Position numbers and translations under genes: made by a program. Source: Spirometra erinaceieuropaei (taxonomy: Eukaryota > Platyhelminthes > Cestoda > Diphyllobothriidea > Diphyllobothriidae). From it: DNA of 64,000 bases. Below are positions 1 through 9,500 of this stretch, piece after piece (the stretch's first letter is position 1; each line of letters starts with the position of its first letter). The stretch covers positions 20,483 to 84,482 of the forward strand of contig CACRXP010000168.1 in NCBI GenBank assembly GCA_902702965.1, read 5' to 3'. Below the pieces are notes generated by a model. That model was given only the letters and a program-made list of their open reading frames with translations. It did no database searches and was not told where the DNA came from.

Positions 1-310
1 ATGGTCCCCCTTTATTACCGTAGAGAAATGTGTGGTTTTCCCTACAAGAAAAATATAAGGTATGTAGTTTGTAAACCGTAAATACCAGTGTAAAGGTCGA
101 GCGGGTTCGAAATTATTCTGGAATTGGAAAAGTTTCCGGAAACCATATTATACCCTTCCTTTCGGTATAAAATTAGAAGACGTAATTTTCTACCAACTGA
201 GCAAACGAATAAATATTTTTATGCAATTTTTCTGTACAGTATAATTGGACATTTAAGGGCATCGAAATCAATGAGGAAAATTCAAGGCTCAAAACTGACC
301 AACCAAGTTG
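1..310. mobile_element. Palindromic TA element, half copy (subfamily B)
   Basis: The sequence closely follows 62510-62790, the right half of a complete element: the 'gagaaatgtgtggttttcc' stretch, the 'tcgaaattattc' block and the 'gaataaatatttttatgca' block occur in the same order. The terminal part that should end at a TA is missing, and the left half lies outside the window. No coding sequence is apparent; the 82-aa open frame here is chance reading of a non-coding repeat. Confidence 0.75.
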
Positions 311-1005
311 TTATGAATTGTGCTGTATATCAGTATCGTTATAGGGTGACATCCTATTCCATCTCTATTTAAAAAATATAATCAGCGCATAATGGCATCT
401 TTCTAATAGTACATAGGAATACTTAGAGTTGCATAAATAAACGCCAACCGGACAGCATCGAGAAATCTGAACGCAAGTGCGACAGTAGATTCGAACTCAA
501 TAAATACTCAAATCAGTAGACTGCTTGTTCAGTCGACATCCTCTCTTCAAGTGTCAGAATGAAATAAAACAGTTCCTTACGAAGAATTATGAGAAATAAC
601 ACTTCACTCATTATTTAAGTTCATATATGTGGAAAACAGCGCACTGTATATATTGTTCTCTTTATCGAGGCAAGTATTTTTTGGCCATTCATTTTCCATC
701 CCCTTTTATACTTTCCATTGGACCGTATCCCAGAAAAATAGTATTTCATCGCACGCAAAAAGAGAAGGCATTAGCTGTTTGACATTCCTTCCTTTAAGAC
801 ACGATGTTTAACCCTTTACTACGTTCTCCCACTCCCCAAAAAAGTTTCTAAAAAACAAAAACAGAGTTGTATAATCGAATTCTACCAGTAAACAAAAAAT
901 AACTCTTTTGCTCCTGTTTATTGGATAGGGTTCTCTCAAGTCGTGACATTATGTCATTAATAGCAATTCGCATCTCTGCTTCCACATCCTGACGATTTCC
1001 GAATT
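311..1005. other. No feature recognised
   Basis: AT-rich DNA without a recognisable coding block or repeat. The part from about 840 to 1005 lies just downstream of the minus-strand BED/hAT-like remnant and may be its decayed continuation, but I cannot support that. Confidence 0.5.
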
Positions 1006-1009
1006 TTGT

Positions 1010-1735
1010 TTAGATTGGCAAAAGGACACTTAATCCAGGTCCGCATAAATGCCGGATAACCAAGTCATACTTTGCAACGATGTCCTTAAAATACTGGAAA
1101 ACGTTTTTTTCCCCTTCATGGTTGTTTTCACATCTTCCGTTATGGCACGACCACGGACATATCTCATCGATGTAATGAGTTAACCGTAATTTGCAAACAT
1201 CAATTGTCTCATCTAACTGGCGAGATATTTTTAGGGACCTGCCTTCATCTCAACGGCAAAATGATCCAAAATGTCTTGACAGAAATCACCATTCGGCGTT
1301 GAATTTTATAATAGTACTAACTCACTTTTGTTTGAGGCTTCTTTTGCCAGAATAATTGCTGCAATTTCTGTTGCACACGGTTGTACGCACTCTTCCACAA
1401 TTGCATTTGGCTACTTTATACTCCATGTGGCGTGACGCCATTAGCAGTGATTTTTCAGTTGTTATAAAACCTACTTTTGGAAGGATTACTCGAGCGTTAA
1501 ATCGGGCTCTCTTGTCTTCCAGTCATTTAACATCATGGCCTGTAAAATCTGGATCACCATGTCGGTTGGTAAAATGTTCATGCAGTTTAGAAGTGTTCGG
1601 ATTTGCTTTTGAAAAGGACAGCTCCGCAAAGTATGCACTGGGGTTTTTGAACATCGTCAGTTATTCCAGTGCAAGCGAAATCAAACTTCATATACTCGTT
1701 ATTCCATTGAAGAAATATAACCTAAAATATGAATT
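1010..1735 (-). pseudogene. BED zinc finger / hAT-transposase-like (ZBED5/GTF2IRD2 type), broken
   Basis: Reading the minus strand from about 1733 downward gives 'WNNEYMKFDFACTG', then 'KPQCILCGAVL' and, after a frame change, 'SKLHEHFTNRHGDPDF'. This is the C-x2-C ... H-x4-H layout of a BED zinc finger as found at the start of domesticated hAT transposases of the ZBED5/SCAND3 type. Next come 'TTEKSLLMASRHMEYKVAK' and, in another frame, 'EECVQPCATEIAAIILAKEA'. These match the family pattern of a helical 'ASY.IAK..KP...EELVLPC' segment. In-frame stops and at least two frameshifts break the frame, and the RNase-H-like catalytic core is not seen, so it is a 5' fragment. Such proteins bind DNA in the nucleus. 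A host ZBED-type gene fragment or a decayed transposon are both possible. Confidence 0.72.
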
Positions 1736-1739
1736 ATGT

Positions 1740-2160
1740 CGATAGACCGAAAAACAGCAATTAGTAGGCAGTATTACACTAGTATGCTGACCATTTATCA
1801 GAGACAGGACTGAGTTGAGCTAACTGGCGTATGAGGATTACTTTGCGCACATGACGTTAAAAAGTGCGAATGGTGTCAGGAATATGCGAGGAAACATCGA
1901 CTATGGACGGATACGCAGGAACTCTGTTTTACCTGCGCAGCAATGTCGTGCGGGTAGTTTTTGAACAATTATTTATTTTAAACAAAAATGCAATATCATC
2001 TTCCACCCCTCGCTGAAAGTCCCTGCTTTAAAAAAGATGGGAGAGAATTTTTTGAAGTCTATTGTTGGCAGAAACCGCATGCTTGGCACGTTAATCCACA
2101 GTGCCACGTTTGTAGCTACTACTCACATGTGTTTCTATCGCCAATCAACCTACCGTGGCA
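1740..2160. other. No feature recognised
   Basis: Neither strand shows a recognisable gene or a repeat shared with the rest of the window. Confidence 0.5.
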
Positions 2161-2164
2161 GTGA

Positions 2165-2296
2165 AAATTCGGAATTGTGACCAGCAGTAATAAGGCAATT
2201 TGGATAGAAGAAGAAGCGATCGCTGGAACAAGGGCTTTATTCGCCTGACGTTTCGGATTGTCACTTGAACTCATCTCCATGGACAGCGGCACTGTG
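2165..2296 (-). mobile_element. PLE terminal-repeat fragment with decayed hammerhead motif
   Basis: The segment around 2215-2285 matches the PLE ends at 15693-15765, 47161-47226 and 48532-48600 ('gatcgctggaacaag.gctttatt' followed by 'cctgacgtttcggatt'). Read on the minus strand it keeps the 'CGAAACGTCAGG' half of a hammerhead-like core, but the 'CTGANGA' half has mutated. It is directly abutted by SINE1 sequence from about 2297, so it is truncated. Confidence 0.6.
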
Positions 2297-2535
2297 CAGC
2301 CAACACTAACCACCTGAGCTACGAGGCCCCGCGAGTTCGATCACATTTGGGTCAAGTTATCCGCCCAACCTACTGCAACGTCTGGAATCCACCAAATCTG
2401 ATACAGGAAGTTGACTGCCCAAGCAGGATATCCTAAGTTATTCTCCTAGAATCCACCAGATGACTGCAAGGCTCACGTAATTCATAGATGATTTTGGCAA
2501 ATTCTGTATAGTATTTACTGGTCGACGCTGTATTC
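2297..2535 (-). mobile_element. SINE1 copy, 5'-truncated tRNA-like head
   Basis: On the minus strand the box-A-like segment 'TAGCTCAGGTGGTTAG' (about 2300-2323) is preserved, but the box B half is missing. Next to it is the family body ('cacatttgggtcaagttatccgcccaacctactgcaacg...'), which is shared with 4105-4300 and 11944-12120. Confidence 0.75.
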
Positions 2536-3042
2536 GTGCAACTTAATGTTCCAGATCATATCTGGCACCCAAACAACTCTCGTTTTGTATACCAAACAGC
2601 TGGCCTCAGCATTCAATAAACCGTATCAAGAAACTTGAAATCGAGTTTATCATCGGTATGGACTTTCTATCACAAAAATAAGTATACAGACAAACTAAAT
2701 CATCTTCCCCGAATTTCGAAATCACTATCATTACAAGGGTAAACAGCGAATAGTTTGAAACCAGCTACTAGGGAACGACTGAAGAAGGGATATCACAATT
2801 TCCACTGCACTTCTAATGCTACTTTTCCGTCAGATCTCTGCACCGCAGCTCAGTCTATAAAGTTCGCACCAAACCAGACGGATGGACACCATGGGAAGCT
2901 GGGTCAACCGATAGAGCACTTGGCTTATAGGCGGTTTTCATCAAACTTCAAAGCTCAAACTTATCTGCCTGACAGACTGGAACACATGACTGAAAGTAGA
3001 CCACAATTTATCTTCATTCATACCGAAACGCAATTCATGCCT
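2536..3042. other. No feature recognised
   Basis: A 97-codon open frame (2755-3048) lies here, but it shows no domain or composition that argues for a real gene. Confidence 0.45.
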
Positions 3043-3990
3043 TTCTAACTATGCGCTTTTACGTTCTTCGGGCCTTCATGGTGTGCAACAGAAAACGGGG
3101 CCTTCACTGAGGAGCATATCTGAAGTGAGACAGTGAAAATAACACATCATTTTGCTCTCAGCTAGTACCTATGTCTTATAGACTTGGCATTACGCAATTA
3201 TTCCGAAGAAGTTTACTGTGCTTGAGTCGAGTGTCCGCTGAGATTTCGGACTTGACTATAAAATGCCATGTCCAGGGCTCTTAACACTCAATGACGTCCG
3301 AGTGTGCTAGCTTAACATATACATATGTATTAGACAATGGAAGCAGAATACATTTTATTGCGTACATTTTCGAATCTGTAACCCCAGTTCGTCGTCCGAC
3401 GAAACGAGGCAACGTACAAAAATAGTTAACATTAAACAAGGCCTAATACTAGGTTTCTGCGGCTGGTTAAAGTGGGGACAAAACCATGACGAGGATTTGT
3501 TAAGCTCAGATTGTTTGCTAACCTCCCCCTCGTTTCACTACAGGATGTCGGTAACTAAATACTTCATGTCGTGCTCGCAGCAAGGGATGCAGGAAAATTT
3601 CGTTGAGGTCAAGAAGAGACTTTCGTGATGGTTGAACTCAGCCACGTCCAGCAGTGGCGCGTTAATATCATGTTTGGGTTATCAAACAATCTCAGTTTAT
3701 TGAGTCCTGGACATGGTTTTGTTCCAACAGAACAGCCCCTCAATTGGTGCCAGCACACAGCATCCTTCCCACTATCCGATGCCTTACCTCTGTCACCAAC
3801 GGTATCTCCCTCACTCAAACCAGCAAATATCTGCACGTCAGACACATTTGTTGTCGATGTTCAACTCAACCATCGGCACTCTCCGACGCTTTACAAACCT
3901 GACTGCTTCCTGCCGGCTGCAGCCGCCCAGGCTGTCGATAACGCCATCATTGGTACGTTTTTCATTCCCTCAAATTAACAATCCTTCTTC
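3043..3990. repeat. Duplicated block, copy 1 (uninterrupted)
   Basis: From 'cctttctaactatgcgctttt' at about 3043 onward, the sequence repeats at 4346-4640 and then continues at 5633-6200. This copy lacks the palindromic element found in copy 2 and reads 'catatacatatgtattag' at the equivalent point (about 3315-3335), so it serves as a related empty site. Open frames of 78-117 codons occur in both copies (for example 3625-3978 and 5883-6161), but the shared reading includes frame differences and no known domain. It could be part of a retroelement LTR; I cannot tell. Confidence 0.8.
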
Positions 3991-4345
3991 TTCATATTGA
4001 CCCAACTATGAAAACATCGGCGCCTCGGTGCGATTCGAACCTACGCAGTAAAGGGGGGGGGGTTAGTACAGCCAACGCTCTAACCACCTGAGCTACGAGG
4101 CCCCGTCGAAAGACGCGAGTTTGATCACATTTGGGTCAAGTTATCCGCCCAACCTACTGCAACGTCTGGAATCCACCAAATCTAATACAGCAAGTTGACT
4201 GCCCAAGCAGGATTTCCTAAGTAATCCACCTAGAATCCACCAGATGACTACCAAGCTCACTTACTAGGCTCACCCAGTAGGCTCAACTTACTGTATTCGA
4301 TTTGGTGGATTCTAGGCGTTACAGTAGGTTGGATGGGTAACTTGC
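3991..4345 (-). mobile_element. SINE1 copy with full tRNA-like head
   Basis: The minus strand of 4019-4105 reads like a tRNA gene: box A 'TAGCTCAGGTGG', a C-rich spacer and box B 'GGTTCGAATCG'. On its 3' side is the linker 'agttgggtcaatatga' (about 3995-4012). On the other side is the 200-bp body with 'ctggaatccaccaaatct'. Near 4255-4340 part of the body recurs in inverted orientation ('gatttggtggattctaggcg'). A run of ten G at 4053-4062 sits in the tRNA-like part. This is a derived element, not a functional tRNA gene: the head is too long and lacks clear cloverleaf pairing. Confidence 0.8.
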
Positions 4346-6200
4346 CTTTCTAACTATGCGCTTTTACGTTCTTCGGGCCTTCATGGTGTGCAACAGAGAA
4401 CGGGGCCTTTACTGAGGAGCATATCTGAAGTTAGACAGTGAAAATAACACATCATTTCGCTCTCAGCTAGTACCTATGTCTTGTACACTTGGCATTACGC
4501 ACTTATCCCGACGAAGTTTACTGTGCTTGAGTCGAGTGCCTGCTGATATTGCGGGTTTGACTACAAGATGTCATGTCCAGGGTAGTTAACACTATGTCCT
4601 TCATTCAATGACGTCCGAGTGTTCTAGCTTTGCATATACATACAGAGAGTGACCGATCTCATGAAACGTTGGCTGAAATTCTGAAATGCGTTTTCGATTA
4701 GGAAGGATTACTTGGTCGCGGTTGTAATACTGATTATCTAAGGGCATACTCTTATAACATTTAGGACTCGGCAGGGTGTCGGCTTTTAAATGCACTTCTT
4801 TTCAATCTCCTGTAGAAAGCGTGCTCGGTAAAAAATGAATGCTTAAGTAGCATACATTTTCCCGTTGATTTTCGATGGTCTTGGAAATTCGAATATATTT
4901 TATAGAAACCCTAAACAAAATATGCTTTCTTTTAGTCAATCAATAGAGAATCACGTCTTCTTTATATTTTATACTTAAGGAAGGAGTATAATTAGGTTTT
5001 AAAAGGTTTCTAATTATGAGACTTTTTAAGACCGCGAAATGTCCATTCACATAGCATCGTACCTGGCCGTTAACCACTACTCCTAATGAAATGTACAACA
5101 TGGTCCGCATCCATTGCAAAAATCTATGGACTCGGTGTGATAGCTCTTTAATGGCATAGAAAAATATGTGATTTTCTTTACGTGGAACTCATGCACCTTG
5201 TAGAGTGAAATTAGTAAGCGCTAATGTACAAATGATCAGGCTCTAATTTATTCAGTAATTAGGAAACTTTTAAAAACCTAATTATACTCCTTTCTTAAGT
5301 ATAAAATATAAAGAAGACGTGATTCTCTATCGATTGACTAAAAGAAAGCATATTTTGTTTAGGGTTTCTATAAAATATATTCGAATTTCCAAGACCATCG
5401 AAAATCAACGGGAAAATGTATGCTACTTAAGCATTCATTTTTTACCGAGCACGCTTTCTACAGGAGATTGAAAAGAAGTGCATTTAAAAGCCGACACCCT
5501 GCCGAGTCCGAAATGTTATAAGAGTATGCCCTTAGATAATCAGTATTACAACCGCGACCAAGTAATCCTTCCTAATCGAAAACGCATTTCAGAATTTCAG
5601 CCAACGTTTCATGAGATCGGTCACTCTTTGTATGCATTAGATAATGGGATCGGAATAAACTTTAATGCGCAAATTTTCGAATCTAATAGCGCAGTTTGTC
5701 GTCAGACGAAATGAGGCAATGTGCAAAAGTAATTAACATTAAACAAGGCCTAACACTAGGTTTCTGCGGATGACTAAAGTGGGAACAAAACCATGACGAG
5801 GATTTGTTGGGCTGATATTGTTTGCTGACCTCCCCCTCGGGTGTCGGTAACCAATTACTTCATGTCGTGCTCGCAGTAAGTAATGCAGGGAAATGTAGTT
5901 GACATCGAGAAAAGACTCGTGATGGTTGAACTCAGCCATGTTCAACAGTGGCGCGTTTATATCACGTTGGGGTTACCAAACAATCTGTTTATTGAGTCCT
6001 GGACATGGTTCCGTTCCAATCTAACAGAACAGCCCTTCAATTGGTGCCAGCACACAGCATCCCTCCCACTATCCGATGTCTTACCTCTATCACCGGCGGT
6101 ATCTCCCTCACTCAAACCAGCAAATATCGACACGTCAAACGCATTTGTCGTTGATGCCTAACTCAACAACTCCACCACCGACTCTCCGCAGCGACAGAGA
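4346..6200. repeat. Duplicated block, copy 2 (split by palindromic element)
   Basis: The parts 4346-4642 and 5631-6200 together match 3043-3990, with point differences. The break falls exactly at the TA flanking the inserted element. The spacing between copies (about 1.3 kb, with a SINE1 between) suggests tandem duplication. Confidence 0.8.
4643..5630. mobile_element. Palindromic TA element, complete (subfamily A)
   Basis: This 988-bp element is flanked by TA on both sides (4641-4642 and 5631-5632). It consists largely of two inverted arms of about 370-400 bp: the left arm begins 'cagagagtgaccgatctcat' and the right arm ends with its near-perfect complement. The arms are so alike that they give the same 52-residue conceptual peptide on opposite strands (4601-4795 minus and 5478-5714 plus), so that peptide is an artefact of the repeat. 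No transposase is present. TA target duplication and TIRs suggest mobilisation by a Tc1/mariner-type enzyme in trans; that assignment is inference. Confidence 0.88.
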
Positions 6201-7769
6201 ATGGCAGGTGGCGAGGCACCGATGAACTTCGGTTCGATGAAGTGCTTATGACCCATCTGGTAGACCCCAGTGGTGGACCAGCTGCGTCAGGTGCGTCTGT
6301 GCGCACGTTTGTGTTTCCGGTACCAGCTGATAGTCAGGATTATGATTGGCTGAATGAAGGCAAACAAGCCCAAAACTGTGCTGTATCAATCTACCTCCCC
6401 CCAGACTCTGTCGTCTCCCCCTGTTATCATAGCTTGGCCGACTTCGGCACGGTAGGTGGTTGCCTGTTCGTGACCCCTATCGCCCAAACGAAGCTTGTTT
6501 GCTTCGGGAAGCCAATGGATCGGTGTGCGTCCATTCCTGAGTGAATATATATATAGACAACTTCTTACAGGTCGTCTTCACTCGAGTCTGCAGTTAAGCC
6601 AGTCGTAGGGTTGGTCATTGCTAAGCGGTAGTGAGACGGAAGCAGGTCAACCGTTGCCGTGCCAGGCTGACTGCGTCCTTCCTGTCTTTTAAAGCCTTAA
6701 GCCTTTTGGTAGGCGCCGACTGCTTTACCTGTTATACTAGAAACCACAGCTGTGTTAATTGCTCACGAATAATCCGGGTGACAATTATACTAATAATAAT
6801 GCAATTTGAATCAATGATTCCGTTGGTAACGTATGCGTAATAGGGTCCCCAAGACCATTTCATTAGTAATTTAACCCATTTAGTCACAGTTAAACCATTA
6901 CATATGAAGTCATCTATAGAGGAGACCAATTTCTTTTATCTCTTGTTCTTCATTGTAGCTAGTTGGCGGAAATTATTGCTGAACGACCACTACCAAACTA
7001 GGTATCCAAGGGACATAATTAGCACTTCAGGTTAAGTGAATGATCCCCGCGTTCAGAATGTTAGCAGGAAAGCCAAGTCATTAATTACCAATTGAGCAAC
7101 AGTTAACACTTTCCAGCTCATTCATTTTGATCCTCTAATTAAAGCTAATAATGCGTTCCTTCCTTCGCACCCATTAATTTCCTTATATACGCTCCCATCA
7201 AGTCAGCGTCTGTTTACTAGTTTCTAGTCTAGCGATTCATAGGGCAAGCACATATCTTGCATATTGGAACTGCAGCTATACTCCAAAGTCGAACACAACT
7301 ACCATTTTAATCAGCCGCTAATTTACTTGTTACAATTTGCTCCTGCGGTCCCGCAAACTACAGTCCATACCCACGCGGCTAGAATTCAGAATTTATTTTA
7401 AAAGTCGAGCCTGTTAAACCCATGCGATGTCTTCGGCTGGCGTTAAACAATGGGTACACCTGAATTTCACCAAGATGCTGTTCGGCCTTAACAAAATATG
7501 GAATCAAAATATGGACTTGAAGCGACCTCTCCGAAATATTCAGTAGGACACGTGAATAGGAACTCTCGCAGTAAGGGTGGCCTTAAGCTAAATTTCAGAG
7601 AGGAAACCTCTACTCGTGCTCCAACTTTGGTATTAAACCTAGTCTTTCTGGCATATGACGCAAGACCACCATATTACTTTATTACCAAATCATACAAAAG
7701 GCTAAAACTGGGAACGTCTGACTACAGCGCATAAACGTACAATAGGTGAGCCAAATCATGAAATGGCAA
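6201..7769. other. No gene recognised; TATA-like run at 6546
   Basis: The stretch contains a 100-codon open frame (6242-6544) with no recognised domain. Immediately after it, 'gaatatatatatagacaac' near 6543-6561 resembles a TATA box with a short leader. Nothing else supports a promoter here. Confidence 0.4.
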
Positions 7770-8299
7770 NNNNNNNNNNNNNNNNNNNNNNNNNNNNNNN
7801 NNNNNNNNNNNNNNNNNNNNNNNNNNNNNNNNNNNNNNNNNNNNNNNNNNNNNNNNNNNNNNNNNNNNNNNNNNNNNNNNNNNNNNNNNNNNNNNNNNNN
7901 NNNNNNNNNNNNNNNNNNNNNNNNNNNNNNNNNNNNNNNNNNNNNNNNNNNNNNNNNNNNNNNNNNNNNNNNNNNNNNNNNNNNNNNNNNNNNNNNNNNN
8001 NNNNNNNNNNNNNNNNNNNNNNNNNNNNNNNNNNNNNNNNNNNNNNNNNNNNNNNNNNNNNNNNNNNNNNNNNNNNNNNNNNNNNNNNNNNNNNNNNNNN
8101 NNNNNNNNNNNNNNNNNNNNNNNNNNNNNNNNNNNNNNNNNNNNNNNNNNNNNNNNNNNNNNNNNNNNNNNNNNNNNNNNNNNNNNNNNNNNNNNNNNNN
8201 NNNNNNNNNNNNNNNNNNNNNNNNNNNNNNNNNNNNNNNNNNNNNNNNNNNNNNNNNNNNNNNNNNNNNNNNNNNNNNNNNNNNNNNNNNNNNNNNNNN
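7770..8299. other. Assembly gap
   Basis: This is a run of 530 N. Any open frame through it is meaningless. Confidence 0.99.
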
Positions 8300-8697
8300 T
8301 AAGCCGCCCACGTACACGCCAGTCCCGGAAACCGCATGTCTCTCCGCCCCCCTCCCTTCCTCACCCTACTCTGACCGTTCCCAGTGCATCAACACCATAC
8401 CCTGCTCTGTCCTTTCAGTCACTCCCTTGTGGCAGTGTTCAGAAGTATAGCACTGCTCCACTAACCCACGTAGGAGTACAACGGTTGGGTCATGGTTAAA
8501 TGAGAACGTTTGTTTACCTGAACTGTGGTAATCAATAATTTATGGTAGTACTGTCATTTTTTCAATGAATCGTCGGCAGCCCGATGTAGGTATACGGGGA
8601 AACTGTTGGTGTCGACATAGCGGCATGCAGCATGTGCTGAAAAATAAGAAACAGCTGGCCAAAATTTTCCACATAATTTCAGATAAAATGTATGGGA
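8300..8697. other. No feature recognised
   Basis: Ordinary-looking non-coding DNA lies between the gap and a GAA microsatellite. Confidence 0.5.
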
Positions 8698-8754
8698 AAG
8701 AAGAAGAAGAAGAAGAAGAAGAAGAAGAAGAAGAAGAAGAAAAAGAAGAAGAAT
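8698..8754. repeat. (GAA)n microsatellite
   Basis: About 18 GAA/AAG units, with one AAA interruption near the 3' end. Confidence 0.97.
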
Positions 8755-8864
8755 ATGAAACGAGCCTGATCGAGCATCCGAAACATTTTTTCATTTGCCT
8801 GAGCTTTCGAACTAGCGCAGGAGCCCATTGCTAGAGACAAAAGCAGCAATATTACTGGTGTCAG

Positions 8865-9084
8865 ATACAGACGTACCTTTAAAAATGACTGTCCAGGGCC
8901 TCCTGTGCAGACGCCAGATTAATACGTCGATTGGCTGGGTTTTCATCTGAGGCTCAGGCGTTTCAGTCAATTTTCTGCTTGTCTTGTTTCCGGCACGGGC
9001 GATTACCTTAGTGGATGCGAAGTTAAACTCGCGACCCCTTTCAAAGGTGTGATCAGCCACTAGTGTTAATCCATTACTCAAAAG
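8865..9084 (-). pseudogene. PLE GIY-YIG endonuclease C-terminal part
   Basis: The minus strand reads 'LVADHTFERGREFNFAST' then 'KVIARAGNKTSRKLTE'. This is the conserved '(H)....H.F.....KII....N..RE..E' tail that follows the GIY-YIG nuclease fold in PLE proteins. It continues the PLE at 9500-10945 in the same orientation, but the middle of the nuclease is absent and repeat family F lies between. A stop after the partial tail ends the frame. Confidence 0.72.
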
Positions 9085-9500
9085 GTCTGTAAGCGTATGC
9101 TACGCCAGTATCAGCAAACCAGGGCTTTCACAGCCTCGAATGCGCTGGCAGTTCCCGGACACCTGGTTCCCTGCCAACAGATGCGCTCGCGCTCCCGCTG
9201 GGTATACAAGTAGTGGACATGGCTGCCAATCATCATTCTCCTCCTTCTGACCCCTGCTGGGATGTTGCTGTTACTCTTGCTGCTGCTGTTGCTGCTGTTG
9301 TTGTTATTGGTCAAAAACCTAGCCATTTGATGTGTAGACCAAGGGGCATGTAGGGGAACATTAAGGTGCGGACTCGACATCGTCATCCACCTGCGCCCTC
9401 CCCGCCTCCAGTCTTCTTGACACTGTTTTGACACGGGGTCTAGGTTAAGAGTGGGGAGGAGAGAGTGTGGAAGATGTTGCGCAAGTCATCGTGTCTACTT
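9085..9500. repeat. Repeat family F copy, inserted in a PLE
   Basis: It shares most of its length with 29580-30065: 'gtaagcgt.tgctacgcc', 'gcgctggcagttcccggaca', 'ggtcaaaaacct', 'ccatttgatgtgtagacca', 'catccacctgcgccctcccc' and 'cttgacac'. A TTG/CTG-rich triplet run (about 9258-9310) is expanded here relative to 29760-29780. It separates two parts of the same minus-strand PLE. Confidence 0.8.

Noticed and set aside
4019..4105. Functional tRNA gene
   Set aside because: Box A and box B are present, but the spacer is too long, G-run expanded, and repeated copies share flanking body sequence, so it is a tRNA-derived repeat.
4601..5714. A peptide found twice (MHLKADTLPSPKCYK...), which might suggest a conserved small gene
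   Set aside because: The two copies are on opposite strands of the arms of one palindromic element, and related frames occur at 59930-60169 and 60801-61076; the conservation follows from the inverted repeat.
7682..8450. Open frames of about 180-234 codons on both strands
   Set aside because: They run through 530 N of the assembly gap.
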